From the NCBI GenBank assembly GCA_012861695.1, contig JAAOOA010000166.1, positions 186,001 to 250,000 on the forward strand: a stretch of DNA of 64,000 nucleotides, written 5' to 3'. The stretch is from Trematomus loennbergii. Taxonomy: Eukaryota > Chordata > Actinopteri > Perciformes > Nototheniidae. The notes below the pieces were generated by a model. The model was not told where the DNA came from, made no database searches, and saw only the letters and a program-made list of their open reading frames with translations. The position numbers and the translations under genes are program-made. Below, piece by piece: positions 11,943 to 23,511 of this stretch; position 1 is the stretch's first letter, and each line of letters starts with the position of its first letter.

Positions 11943-13085
11943 TATATTGTCTACTGCTATATCTATTGCATTTTGCAGCAGTTTTTCCTATCATTGTAAT
12001 AAGTAGCCTAGTTTTTGTTCTTCCTATGAATGTGGCAGACACTTAATTCTTCTACGAGTATCTATGTTTTTGTCCTTTGTGGGAATTATTTTAAATTCTC
12101 ATTTAATTGTTCTCATTTATATTGTTTTCTCATGACTGCGTGATTTTTGCCGTCTGCTTTAATATCTGAAGCTGTGCACATGTATCTTGTTTTGAATTTT
12201 TTCATTACATTTTTCAACATAGAGATGCTTTGACTCATAATTCTTAATCATGAATCAAGGTTTTTTTCCAGCTGTTATTGATTTTCAATAGAATAAATAA
12301 AGTTAACTCATCAGTGTTGCAAACTGTTTTACTTTTCATATCCTGACACTCTTTGAGTTTAGTTCAAATAGCGAGTTTACATTTTTCCATTTAGATTTAA
12401 TATTAGAAATCTACATTTATCAATTTGAATAAAAAAATGTGGTAGTAGTTTCATAAAGTCCATCTTTAAATCTCCCACAGCCCTCTGCAAGTTTACAAAA
12501 GAGAAGGATGTAGTTAACTCCTTCAAAATGAAATGTATTTAAATGTTCCTGTATGAAACATCTAAAAAGTCCTACATATGTTGAGACATTTTATTAAAAA
12601 AAAGTTTGATCTTTTACATACATTTCTTAATATGTGACTTGCTCTATTGAAATCAGTCGCATTGACCCGAAGACACATTTAGAGTTGTATACACTGTTGG
12701 AAAGAGGAGATTCCTAGCTTTCTAATGATATCAGGATTGTTTTTGTACTCCAAATATTAAGCAAAATATGTCACATTATATAATGACTGTCACGAGTCAT
12801 CATTTGAGAAAAAGGCCTTCAAAGTTTCCTCTTCTCTGGAATCCATCGATCGGATTGATTATTAGCGGAGCAAATGATCAAAGTAGTACGGAGGGAAAAT
12901 ATTTTCGTTTGGATTACTGGTCTGGGGAAGCTCGCGAGTGTTTGTGTGTATACGTGTGTGTGTTTGTGTATTGTTGCGTTTGTGTGTATTGTGTTTGTTT
13001 CCCGGGGAAAACACTCACAAGAAACACCGGCTGTTGTTATGCTTGCTGTGACGTTAAGTTACTCCGTTCTCCGCTTGTAATTATG
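11943..13085. other. AT-rich non-coding stretch
   Basis: No supported gene. A GT-rich patch (TGTGTGTTTGTG-like) lies at 12940-12995. Confidence 0.4.
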
Positions 13086-13089
13086 CCGT

Positions 13090-13391
13090 TACAAGCTTCA
13101 AAGTTGTATTTTATCATCTGAATTTGCCGAAACAAGTTTAATATTCTCAAAGCCAAGACTTTGTTTATTTGAAATCAGATGAAAACCAACTAACGGACCT
13201 GCCGTGTTATCTATGATTATTATACGGCTTACATTCATAATGTCAGCGGGAGGGAGGGGAACAGCAGTGGCGAGTGAGAGCTGTCATCTTCCCTTTACAA
13301 GCTTCAAACATGTATTTATCGTTTGATTTTGGAAATAAAATGTTCATATTCTGAAAGCCAAGACTTTGTTTATTTAAAATCAAACAAAAAA
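13090..13391 (+). repeat. Pair of ~95-bp direct repeats
   Basis: 13090-13185 and 13296-13391 share TTACAAGCTTCAAA and AAGCCAAGACTTTGTTTATTT, with diverged bases between them. The units are separated by about 110 bp of unrelated sequence. Confidence 0.65.
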
Positions 13392-13799
13392 CCCGAACCC
13401 CGGAAAAAATATTTTTACACAAATACACGTTTATTTTTAAATGAGCCGTTGCGACTTCCGACTGATTTCGATAGAGCGGGTCACATATCGCCTGTATATA
13501 TTATACTTGCTATTCAATTATCTGTTATGTCTGCAGTTGCAATTTTAGTGAGCATCGAGTTCAGAATGTTTGTTGCCCAACATCGTATTTGCTTCATGTG
13601 TGTAACCTTCACTGAATAGTTTGTATTCCAAATTTTGGTTCAATGGAAATATTTGAGTTGCTTTTTTGGTACTTTTTTTTGTATTTACTTCAGGTGATTT
13701 TCTAAAAACTAAGACACGTTAGGTATGAGAAGTGATAAAGTACATTTGTGACGTTCTTGTGCCTCTGCATCAGGTGCAGCAAATGTTCTGTCCCTGTGT

Positions 13800-14105
13800 C
13801 CACCTAAAGTCAATCCAGACATCATGACACAATTCCATCTGATAAATGCTAAAGACCTGGAAGACATTATTCAACATCTGAAATCCTCCTCCTGTAGCCT
13901 CGATATTATTCCGACAGGACTTTTCAAAACAGTTTTTCATTGCATGGCCTCAGATATACTACACATAGTAAACAAGTCTCTCCACTCGGCTGTATTTCCA
14001 CAGGCGCTGAAAACTGCAGTAATTAAACCGCTCCTAAAAAAGCATAACCTAGATGCAACCGTAATGAATAATTATAGGCCAATATCAAACCTTCCTTTTT
14101 TATGA
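13800..14105 (+). pseudogene. L2-type LINE reverse transcriptase N-terminal fragment
   Basis: The frame 13824-14105 encodes a region typical of the start of L2 reverse transcriptase: LINAKDLEDIIQHLKSSSC, then NNYRPISNLPFL at its very end, where the match stops abruptly. The catalytic core is missing. It lies about 420 bp upstream of the first recognised exon of the recombinase-like gene and is unrelated to it. Confidence 0.75.
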
Positions 14106-14521
14106 ATATGTTTGGTATGTTTTTTAGGTTGTTATTGACCGAGTAAGCGCTTTTATGTTGAAGGCAGTTTTTCCAGGCCTCTACCGTAATGCATAGGATA
14201 TTCGCGCACCGCAATACAACGTGGGGGCTGGCTTGACTGTGTTTTCCGAAGTGGAGGTTGGCTTGACCGCAGTGAAATTTCCCCACTAAGCTTGTTGTTT
14301 TCAATGTGTGAGAAAGACGAGGTTCAGGTAGCATTAGTGTACAGTATTTAATGGGTGGGGGGCCTTTCTCTCTGAGGTCTGGTGTTTTTTGACATGCATT
14401 TAGATTTAGATGTTTCCTTTTAGAAAATGCATTAGTCTTATTTTATAATATGTAGTGATTACATGAAATTGTATGGTTTTATTCTCTATTTTAAAATGTT
14501 TTTATGGTGATATATTTTCAG

Positions 14522-14623
14522 GCGCCTGTGACAAGAGACTCCAACCCTGATGGTCCCATTGAAATGGAGAACGTTGACACAAGGAATGCTGGGCCCTCTA
14601 ACAAACCCAACATCAACAGAGAG
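14522..14623 (+). CDS. Exon 1 (first recognised) of zinc-finger/tyrosine-recombinase-like gene
   Basis: An AG acceptor (TTTTCAG) precedes 14522 and a GT donor (GAG|GTACAT) follows 14623. The 102-bp segment is open in the frame that joins the next exon in phase 0: 34 codons with MENVDTRNAGPSNKPNINRE at the end. The internal ATG (14564) could be the translation start if this is the first coding exon; otherwise an upstream exon is missing. Composition is polar and unstructured. The SINE at 15270-15463 sits in the following intron. The exon is supported by its clean splice sites and the matching phase with 15659. Confidence 0.6.
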
Positions 14624-15269
14624 GTACATTTAGCTTAATACTTAGCATCTTTCTGAATCATTAGCTGTTACTCCTCTTTTTCTTCAAGCAATAAATGAAT
14701 GATGAAAGTATATTATGATGAAAACCTATTGTGAATAAGCACTGCCGAGCGGTTTTCTCAATTTCCTCTATAAGGCCAATGTTAATATAATATTTAGGAC
14801 AAACTTTGGGCTTTAAACTGACTTTCCTTTTGATTAAAAATCACACTTTTCTGAGATACCTACGACGTCCCCACCTTACATCAAATCTTGAGTAGAAACT
14901 GTGTTAAGTGTATTACAAACTAGAGACAACAAAGCTGGTTGTATTCAAACTTTGGGCTTTAAACTAACTAAGATTGTTTTTAATGTTTATGTAATGTAAC
15001 AAAATGATATTGTTAGAAAATTAAAATAAAATAAGGGAAGATAACTCGTAAATATTGAATATCACAAAAGATGATAATGCTGACCAATATAAAACAAATG
15101 TTTGACCATTAATAATTATTTACAGAATTTGAAGCTTTCAAAAGATTAAAACATAAACAATGCAGTTATTTCTTTGGTGTTTTGGTGATTATGTTAAAGT
15201 TTCGTTTTAAGAGGTTTTAGAGTTCCATCGCAAATAAAGCATTACCAACCTCACACAATAATTTCAGAT

Positions 15270-15463
15270 TACATGTTACTTGTTAGACGCTTTTATCCAA
15301 AGCGACTTACATACTCAATACTGTGGACAATCCCCACAGGAGCAATTTGGGGTGAAGTGTCTTGCCCAGGAACACAACGACATGCTGACTGCAGTGGGAC
15401 TCGAACTTGCTATCCCCTGGTTCGAAGATCAGCGCACTACCGCACTGCGCCACACGCCTCCCC
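15270..15463 (-). mobile_element. tRNA-derived SINE, reverse copy
   Basis: Reverse complement of the SINE at 3501-3709: tail ACATGTTACTTGTTAGACGC, body TGGGGTGAAGTGTCTTGCCC and a B-box-like AGTTCGAGTCC near the right end. It lies inside the first recognised intron of the recombinase-like gene. Confidence 0.8.
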
Positions 15464-15658
15464 GACAGCACAACAGCCTTATTCTGGGAGTAAGATTCAG
15501 TTTCGTACTCTTAAAAAAATGTGTTTTAACTATAAACTGTTAATTGCAAACAGTATAATGCCTTAAAATATGTTTTCATTATCTACAGATTGGAACAGTT
15601 TTCAGAAGCACAATTTGAATGCTGTTTAAACGACATCTGTTTCTGTGTTCATTTTTAG

Positions 15659-18299
15659 ATAAAGGACACACATCTAGAGGAACCCGATGAACTGTACGAT
15701 TCCAGCAGTGATATCTCTGGGAGTGGGGATGAGTTTGACAGTGATTCCAGCCTCACAAAATCGCTGGAAAATATTTTTTTTTCAATTAATAGTCATAGTA
15801 CACCACCAGACTCGGGACCACCAGGAGCAGAAGAACCCTGCACAGATGCCATGACAGAAAGTGATGGTGATATTCGCTATCAAACAGGAAGGAAACGGCA
15901 GTCTTGTCACCAGATGACATTTGGAGACAGTGGAGAAAAAGAACAATGTTCAAGTCAGGACACGCATGAGAGCATTGTTGTTGCTGCTTCCCAAAAAAAA
16001 TGGTATTAGAGTCTACAACAAGAGACAGTATTGCCTTTATTGTAGTAGGCCTTATGCGAAAATGGCAAGGCATCTAGAAAAAGTCCATGAAGACAAAGCA
16101 GATGTAGCTAAAGCCCTTAGCTTTCCAAAGAGGTCAAAGGAGAGAAGACATCAATTGGATTACATCCGCAACAGAGGCAACTATGCTCACAATGCTGCCG
16201 TCATGGAGTCTGGGAATGGGGAACTAGTACCGTTTAAAAGACCGACTCAACAGGCAAAGGGGAATGAGTTTATTCCTTGCGAATATTGCCTAGGCCTTTT
16301 CAACAGAAAGGTCTTGTGGCGACACATACGCACATGCAAACGCAAACCCAAATCGGTTGCCCAGAAACCTGGAGAGAATCGCGTCCAGTCAATGTGTACA
16401 TACACAGGGCCTGTGCCTGCACAGATTTCAGATCCCATGACAGAAAGTGATGGTGATACTCGTATCAAACAGGAAGGAAACGGCAGTCTCCGGCTGATTC
16501 ATTGAATGTCCCAGCCTGCGATTCCACAGTGCCCGACCAGATGACATTTGGAGACAGTGAAGAAAAAGAACAATGTTCAAGTCAGGACACGCATGAGAGC
16601 ATTGTTGTTGGTGCTTCCCAAAAAAAGATGGTATTAGAGTCTACAACAAGAGACACTATTGCCTTTATTGTAGTAGGCCTTGTGCGAAAATGGCAAGGCA
16701 TCTAGAAAAAGCCCATGAAGACAAAGCAGATGTAGCTAAAGCCCTTAGCTTTCCAAAGAGGTCAAAGGAGAGAAGACATCAATTGGATTACATCCGCAAC
16801 AGAGGCAACTATGCTCACAATGCTGCCGTCATGGAGTCTGGGAATGGGGAACTAGTACCGTTTAAAGACCGACTCAACAGGCAAAGGGGAATGAGTTTAT
16901 TCCTTGCAAATATTGCCTAGGCCTTTTCAACAGAAAGGTCTTGTGGCGACACATACGCACATGCAAACGCAAACCCAAATCGGTTGCCCAGAAACCTGGA
17001 AAGAATCGCGTCCAGTCAATGTGTACATACACAGGGCCTGTGCCTGCACAGATTTCAAAACAATTGTGGGGAGTGATTTGTTCAATGAATGCTGATCCCA
17101 TCACAAATATCATTAAAAGTGACCATGTCATCACTGATCTTGGGCAGGACTTGTTGAACAAAGGTGGGAATTCCACCAAAAACCAACACAATGTAAGGGA
17201 GAAGATGAGAGAATTGGGACGGTTAATTCACAATGGCAGAAACATCACCAGTCTAAACAAACTGGAGGATTTCATTAATCCTAAGAAGTACTTGGAGATG
17301 GTCAGAGCTGTAAAGTCACTTGTGGCTATGATTGTGGAACTGGAACATTTCAGATTCCATCCCTTGCAAACAAACTTGGTCATGCGCTGGTCAAGGTCAG
17401 CAAACTGTTGAAAGCTCATGGTTAATAACTAACAATCATGAACTTGTGAGAAAGGCCACAGAATTTCAACAACTTCACAGTGAGAAATGGAACGAGATGA
17501 TTTCTTCAACGGCTCTAAGGAACATTGCTGAATCAAAATGGAATGTTCCCACTCTTATGCCATTCACTGAGGATGTTCAAAAAATGCATCAGTTTCTCAG
17601 TGCGATGCAAGATGAGTGCAGCAGTAAACTATCTGGAACACCTTCTACAAAGTCCTGGACGGAACTGGCAAAGGTGTGTTTAACACAGATTATCCTCTTC
17701 AATCGACGCAGGGAAGGAGAAGTAGAAAGCATGCCGCTGACTGCATTTCTGTCAAGGGACACTTCTGATCCTCACGAGGATGTGGACTGGGCACTCTCTG
17801 AAGTGGAAAAAAAAACTGTGCAGACATTTCTCAAGGATTGTCATCAGGGGAAAGCGAGGCAGACCAGTTCCAATTCTTCTGACTCCGAAAATGCTGTGCG
17901 CATTAGAACTCCTAGTGAAGTATAGAGAGGATTGTGGGGTTCTAAAAGACAATGCATATATGTTTGCAAGACCTACAGCTATGACACATTTCCGTGGTTC
18001 AGACTGCGTACGTGGCTTTGCAAAAACATGTGGTGCTAAGTGTCCAAAGTCACTGACATCGACCAGACTCAGAAAGCATGCTGCAACCCTTTCCCCCGTG
18101 CTGAACATGACAGACACAGAAATGGACCAGCTGGCCAACTTTCTTGGTCACGATATTAGAATTCCTCGTGAATTCTATCGATTACCGGAGAAGACACTTC
18201 AACTTGCCAAGATCAGCAAAATTCTAATGGCACTTGAGCAAGGGAGATTAGCAGAGTTTCATGGAAAGAACTTGGATGAAATCACAATAGGGCCAGATG
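15659..18299 (+). pseudogene. Main exon: zinc fingers plus tyrosine-recombinase-like domain, with internal 0.6-kb duplication and frameshifts
   Basis: Order seen: an acidic Ser/Asp/Glu-rich start (DELYDSSSDISGSGDEFDSD); a C-x2-C-x9-H-x4-H motif (CLYCSRPYAKMARHLEKVH); a basic SKERRHQLDYIRNRGNYAH segment; a C-x2-C-x11-H-x3-C motif; a long helical region (NVREKMRELGRL); then a domain resembling phage-type tyrosine recombinases. The latter shows NRRREGEV (17701-17724, box-I arginine), TRLRKHAATLS (about 18062-18094, box II with Thr in place of the usual first His), LGH (18143-18151) and Tyr at 18176-18178. I recall similar uncharacterised multicopy proteins from fish and marine invertebrates. 15849-16430 and 16435-17060 are tandem copies of the zinc-finger part. 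Frame breaks lie near 15993, 16503, 16620, 16864, 17321, 17421 and 17807, mostly in homopolymers. Acceptor TTTTTAG before 15659; donor at 18300. Confidence 0.75.
15849..17060 (+). repeat. Internal tandem duplication (~0.6 kb x 2) inside the main exon
   Basis: Copy A (about 15849-16430) and copy B (about 16435-17060) are near identical from CATGACAGAAAGTGATGG to GCCTGCACAGATTTCA. Offsets are 586 bp at the start and 627-628 bp later, because copy A lacks about 41 bp that copy B has at 16490-16535. Each copy holds both zinc-finger motifs. Confidence 0.9.
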
Positions 18300-18385
18300 G
18301 TATGTTATTTGTTCAGTATGGTTTTTTTCTCAATTATTCTAATTGCTTCACCATGTTTAACCTGTACTCTGTATATCTCCAACAG

Positions 18386-18475
18386 AAAGAGTTCTTGGTA
18401 GTGATGATGATGAAGAAGAAGAAGAAGAAGGGAACGGGAAAATAGAGGAAGGAAACTGTGCTTCTGCCGTTGATG
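18386..18475 (+). CDS. Acidic exon of the recombinase-like gene
   Basis: Acceptor CAACAG ends at 18385 and the donor GT is at 18476. Joined in phase 1 to the previous exon it reads through a Glu/Asp run (VLGSDDDEEEEEEGNGK) without a stop. The 90-bp length keeps the phase. The (GAA)n tract encoding the Glu run is also a small microsatellite. The upstream exon is open on through the intron into a competing frame, but the splice-joined frame is the one that continues to the last exon. Confidence 0.65.
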
Positions 18476-18758
18476 GTTTGTTGTTAGTAATTTAATGTCG
18501 GTTTATAAAATATTCACAAAAATAGTTTAGCAGTCGTTTTACTCTTGGTCTTGCGTAAGCACTTTAGTTTGCTACAATTGCAGTATCACTATGACATACC
18601 TTTGGTCAGGGTCACAGCAATAGGACCAGTCATGGAAGTGGGAAAAAGTGTTCTTTCTTTTCCAAGTGTGATCAATTTCCTCTCCAATATTATTGGTTAT
18701 GGTCAGTATTTCTACAGTAAAGTTAATCAAGTGCTTTTATTTTTTATAAACCCAACAG

Positions 18759-18950
18759 AGGAGACTATTCTACCTACTGAGGGGAATACAATCCCACAGA
18801 ACCTGAAGGGACCCAGATTGCCAACAGCAGAGGAGACTCTTACACCTACTGAGGGGAATACAATCCCACAGAACCTGAAGGGACCCAGATTGCCAACAGC
18901 AGAGGGACAGGAATCGCCTGAAGTCCATGCTGTAAGACATACTTCAAAAG
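18759..18950 (+). CDS. Repeat-containing exon of the recombinase-like gene
   Basis: Acceptor CCAACAG ends at 18758; donor AAAAG|GTACAT follows 18950. The phase-1 joined frame is fully open across 192 bp. It contains two copies of a 24-residue unit (72 bp; units start at 18759 and 18831) with core TEGNTIPQNLKGPRLPTA. The unit is proline-rich and probably disordered, acting as a linker between the recombinase-like domain and the last exon. Confidence 0.65.
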
Positions 18951-20021
18951 GTACATTTACAATGTTCTTTTTAATTATATTATTTTACATTTGGCAAAAA
19001 TTGGTCAGAAAAGATATCAATCTTCCCTTTTGCACTCTTTAAACTGCTGATGCTCTGGACAACAGCTTAAGTGGAAGATATTGATATGCTATAGATCAGG
19101 GGTGCCCAATACATCGATCGCAAAGGTAGTGTGGGTAGATCGCATGGCAAAGAAAAAATAGTTAGCCTATCATCCATCCTTACCACTTGATTGACGTACA
19201 GGTAAGCCAGTCTGAGATCTCATCTTTTCGAACACGCAGTTCACCGCGCCAGCTGCAAATCACCGGCGAGCTGATTAGCTAGTTAGCCTTCCAATTTATA
19301 CAATTCTACTAAAGAAAGGGTATAAAATTGATGTAAAGACCAAAAATGTACTGATTTGTATTGTGCCATACGGGTTCATGCAGTTATGCAAGGTACACCA
19401 ACATAAGGTATACTCAGTATATATAAATAAATATAGTTTAGCATTTTTAATGAAATAATAATAATAGATTTATTTTGTTAGCGCTTTTACAGGTGCTCAA
19501 AGATGCTTTACAGATATAGTGAAGAGAAAAGAACAACAAATAATATATATAGTTAAAGTTAAAGTCAAATAATTAAAAAAAAAACAATCACACATTAAAA
19601 GCCAGATTGAAGAGGTGAGTTTTTGTGAGTTTTTTTAAGGTGGTGAGGTCAGTGCAGTCTCTGATGGGTTGTGGGAGTGAGTTCCAGAGGGAGGGGGCAG
19701 CGACGGAAAAGGCTCTGTCCCCCCAGGTCCGGTGATTGGTGCGGGTGGGGATGGATAGGAGGTTGGCTTCTGATGAGCGGAGGCAGCGGGAAGGGGTGTG
19801 GTGGTGCAGCAGGTCTGTGAGGTAGGGGGGGGGTCTGATTGTTGAGGGCTTTGTAAGTAATCAGGAGGACTTTGATGTTGATTCTTTGACGGACGGGGAG
19901 CCAGTGGAGGTTCTGGAGGACGGGAGTGATGTGGTCTCGGGAGCGGGTGTGGGTGAGGAGGCGGCAGCAGAGTCTGGATATGTTGGAGTTTATTTAGGAG
20001 GTTGGATGGTATGCCGTAGAG

Positions 20022-21108
20022 CAGGCATCCTCAAAGTCCGGACTCCGGTCCGGATCCGGACCGAACCACAACTGTCTCTGGACTCTGAGCAAATTATACT
20101 TTTCATATGTATTATCTGTATTATCTGTGTTATCTGTGAGACAACGCCACAACGCAACAAGTCAAAATTCTCAGCAATTGTACTCTGCATTGAATCAAAA
20201 CGCACTAAAGCTTTGGATCTTAATCAGTTTGTGAGGCGTTTTGCTGAACAAAATGGTAATCGCCACATTCAGCTGTAATAGACATGTCAACTTGATGCTC
20301 TGCTCACGGATGAGTATACACAACTGTTAAGATGATGACCTTACGTGTGTAAATATATTTTTTCTTTGTGGGGGTCTGCCCCCAAAAAACAGTTTTAAGT
20401 CCTGAGAAAGTCAAATAAGACGGTGTGTAAAACTACACTGCCCAGCCAAAAAAAATTAACCACTTTGATTTAACTAGACCAGTAGGTAAGGGCATTCCAC
20501 TGGATAATAACTGAAGTATAAAATAATGCATGACTGAAGTGATGGAGACCATGTTTGAAGGCAAACAAAAAGAGGAAATAACAGGTCAAATCAAGCAAAT
20601 TTCCCTCTCAGATTCCACAGCAACCAGAAGAACATAAATACTGGCTGGTGATTTGATTAATCAGCTTTGTGATGGAATAAAAAATGCACAGTGCATTTCC
20701 TTAGCTGTGGATGAGTCCACTGACACCACTGACAATGCTCAGTTGCTGGTGTTTGTGAGTTTTTATGATGAGGCAAAGGGGGAGTTTGTTGAAGATGTGT
20801 TGGGCCTGACGAACCTCAGTGGACACACAAGGGGCAAGACATTTATAAAGCAATAATGGGAATGCTGAATGAAAGAGGGTGCAGCTGCCTTTATTCATAA
20901 CTGTGCAGCTCTTACACTGCGACTCTGAGGGATCAAGCACAGACACAATAACAATGAAAACTGCTGCATAGATTATTTTTGTTTTTACAACCTCGTGTTA
21001 AGAATCTTGTTGCAATTGTTTAAAAGTTTGAATGACCGTAATAAACGGACCTTTGTCTTATTGAAAAACATTTTTTGGACCTTTAAGATTTGTATTTGAG
21101 TACCCCTG
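20022..21108 (+). mobile_element. Second hAT element nested in the L2 LINE
   Basis: The left end CAGGCATCCTCAAA and the right end TTTGAGTACCCCTG are imperfect inverted repeats. CCGTAGAG flanks both sides (20014-20021 and 21109-21116), an 8-bp hAT target duplication. Inside, 20437-20530 resembles a Tc1-type end (TGCCCAGCCAAAAAAAA) and 20540-20856 is a transposase fragment. Confidence 0.85.
20540..20860 (+). pseudogene. hAT transposase fragment (ZBED-like)
   Basis: The frame includes CISLAVDESTDTTDNAQLLV and GLTNLSGHTRGKTF, matching the AVDESTD block at the start of the RNase-H-like catalytic domain of hAT transposases related to ZBED/SCAND3-type proteins. It stops right after the conserved HTRG motif; the rest of the catalytic domain and the C-terminal dimerisation domain are missing. 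Inactive internal-deletion derivative. Confidence 0.75.
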
Positions 21109-23511
21109 CCGTAGAGGATGCTATTGCAGTAGACGAGTCGTGATGTGATGAATGCATGAATCAGGGTTTCAGCAGCAGAGGAGGAGAGTGATGGGCGGAG
21201 ACGGGCAATGTTTTTGAGGTGGAAAAAGGCGGTCCTGGTGATGTGATTGATGTGGTGATTGAATTTGAGCTGACTGTCGAAGATGACTCCGAGGTTGCGG
21301 ATGTGAGGCGGGGAGATAGAGTGTGGCTGTCAATGGTGAAGTTGAAATTCTGGATGGCTTTGGTACGGGATGGGGGGCCGATGATGATGATGTCTGAGTG
21401 AGTGAGTTGTGGGGTGATGGTTTTTGTTGAGATATAAAGTTGGATGTCATCGGCGTAGCAGTGAAATTGAAGGTTGTGGCGACTAATTATTTTGCCAAGG
21501 GGGAGCATGTTTCGGTGCTGTGTTTTGATCGGAGACCGGATTGAAATGGCTCAAAGAGGTCATTGGAGCTGAGGTGGGATTTAAGTTGTGAGGCAATGAC
21601 ACGTTCAAGTATTTTTGACAGAAAGGGGAGATTTGAGATGGGCCGGAAGTTGGACATGATGTCAGGTATGAGTCCAGGTCTTTTAAGAATGGGTGTGACA
21701 GCAGCCAGTTTGAGAGAGGGGGGAACTGATCCAGATCTGAGGGAGGAGTTAATGATGGTGGCGATGAGTTGGGAGATGGCAGGGAGGGGCGGAACAGACA
21801 TCTTGCAGGTAATGGAGGCAGTGATTGCTGAAGGTGAGATGGATTTGAGATTTCTGTAGGTTATTGTGCGTTTTTGCTTTTGGGCGAGGATGGGGATGTT
21901 GATGTCCATGATGATGGCCAGGTGATCAGAGATGTGGAGATTGAGGCTGGACAGATGATGGATGGTGAGACCAGTGGAGCAGACCAAGTCCAGGATGTGA
22001 CCACGGCTGTGTGTTGGGAAGTTGATGTGTTGAGAGAAGTTGCAGCAGTGAAGGGTTTCCTTAAATTCAGAGGCATATTTGCAGGTCGGGTCGTCAACAT
22101 GAATGTTAAAATCACCTAAGAGGAGAACAGATGGGGATATGGCAGAAAGCTGAGTGAGAATGTCAGAGAGGTCGGAGAGAAAGGAGGGGTTTGGCTTCGG
22201 GGGACGGTAGATGATGGCTGTGACCAGGGGAGTGGGACCAGAGAGTTTGAAGATCAGGTGTTCAAATGATGGTGGGTCATTAATGTTGGTCTCGGCAAAC
22301 AATATTAGGAGTCCTCTATTCAAACGTAATATTCAGTGTCCATCGACATGAAAATAACAAAAAAGTTCATGCTGGACTCAAACCCGAGTCCCAACAGCAA
22401 ATATCACTCGGGCCCTGCGCGTTACTAGAGACAGAAATGTTAGCTCGGCAGACTTCGGGGAGCCGAGGGGCATCTAGGTAGCAGCCTGCTAGGTCCGATA
22501 ATGCTAGCTAGCAGGAAAGAGCCAGCAGGTAGGAGATGACAACACAAAGATCTGTGTCGATTCGATAGAGAGATGCTGCTATTTTTGCTGATGACTGACG
22601 TTTAAAAAGTAGAGAGCCAGACAGGAGGGGTTCTGATCTGGACTAAAGAACAAGATTTGGGGCGGAGGAGCGGCGAACAAACAACGCCAGCACCCTCGGC
22701 GACCCGGGGATGTGTAGGTAATGTAGGTAGCTCATTTTGACTTGGTCATTTTAAAAGTAGCTCTCAAGCTGAAAAAGTGTGGGCACCCCTGCTATAGATG
22801 GTGGCATATAGATATGTGTGGCTTGAAGTTAGTGGACACACTTTTATGAGTGCAGTAGTTTCAATCACACCCATTTATAACAGGTGCACAAAAAACAGCA
22901 CATGGCAATGTTATTAACTCAAATCAATTTTTTATTTTTTTATTAGCATTAATCATTTACTCATTATACCAGCTCCACAAACTTTGGAGACTCCAGAGGC
23001 CTGTACTACAAAGTATGATTCATATGTTGCAGGTGCGACAAAGTGTAGTTGTACGTTTACAGTCCTGCAGACTGAATACAGCAGTTTGCCTTTTGTTGCT
23101 GCAGACTGTTTAACTCTGCAGGGGTTTCAGCTGAAATAATGACATTTGTTAATATAAAGGGAATACCCAATAGTAACTGTTGTCTTCTATACTCATGCTT
23201 GGTAATTAAATAGTGATGAGCATGGCAATTTAGGTCTTCACATAGTCTGCCATTTTGGCCAGCGTCCCTTCCTGCCTTTGGCTGCAGCAGGTGTTGTGCT
23301 TGTAACCTGGATTATATTTGTTAGGTTATATTTGTTGAATAATATAGTTTGCTCATCTTGTGAAAATACAGGCCATAGTCTGTGATTGGTCATAAGGGGC
23401 ACTATCCAATCAGTGACTGCAACTACCCAATTAAGTGAATGCACAGAGGAATTATAGCTTACACATTGCCTTTTTGTTTAATTGACAAATGTTTTTTCTG
23501 CTCACTTACAG

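Larger units (their letters stand above)
19446..22330 (-). pseudogene. L2-type LINE (endonuclease + RT remnants), split by a hAT insertion
   Basis: On the minus strand, 22323-21487 encodes part of an apurinic-type endonuclease (VLLLGDFNIHVDDP, SDHLAIIMDI). It joins almost directly to the start of reverse transcriptase (FRPISNLPFLSKILERVIAS), so the connecting region is deleted. 21508-21161 contains [12 protein letters not shown], the RT catalytic box, again after a deletion. The C-terminal remainder resumes beyond the hAT insertion at 20013. The 3' end is an AAGCGCTAACAAAATAAA-type tail with (ATT)n near 19456-19480. Internal deletions and frameshifts make it inactive. Confidence 0.85.
19097..22791. 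mobile_element. hAT-type transposon with 8-bp target duplication, host of nested LINE and hAT
   Basis: Ends CAGGGGTGCCCA at 19097 and TGGGCACCCCTG at 22780-22791 are perfect 12-bp inverted repeats. CTATAGAT flanks both sides (19089-19096 and 22792-22799), the 8-bp duplication expected of hAT. Without insertions the element would be about 0.8 kb (19097-19445 plus 22330-22791), a non-autonomous size. It sits in the last intron of the recombinase-like gene. Confidence 0.85.
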
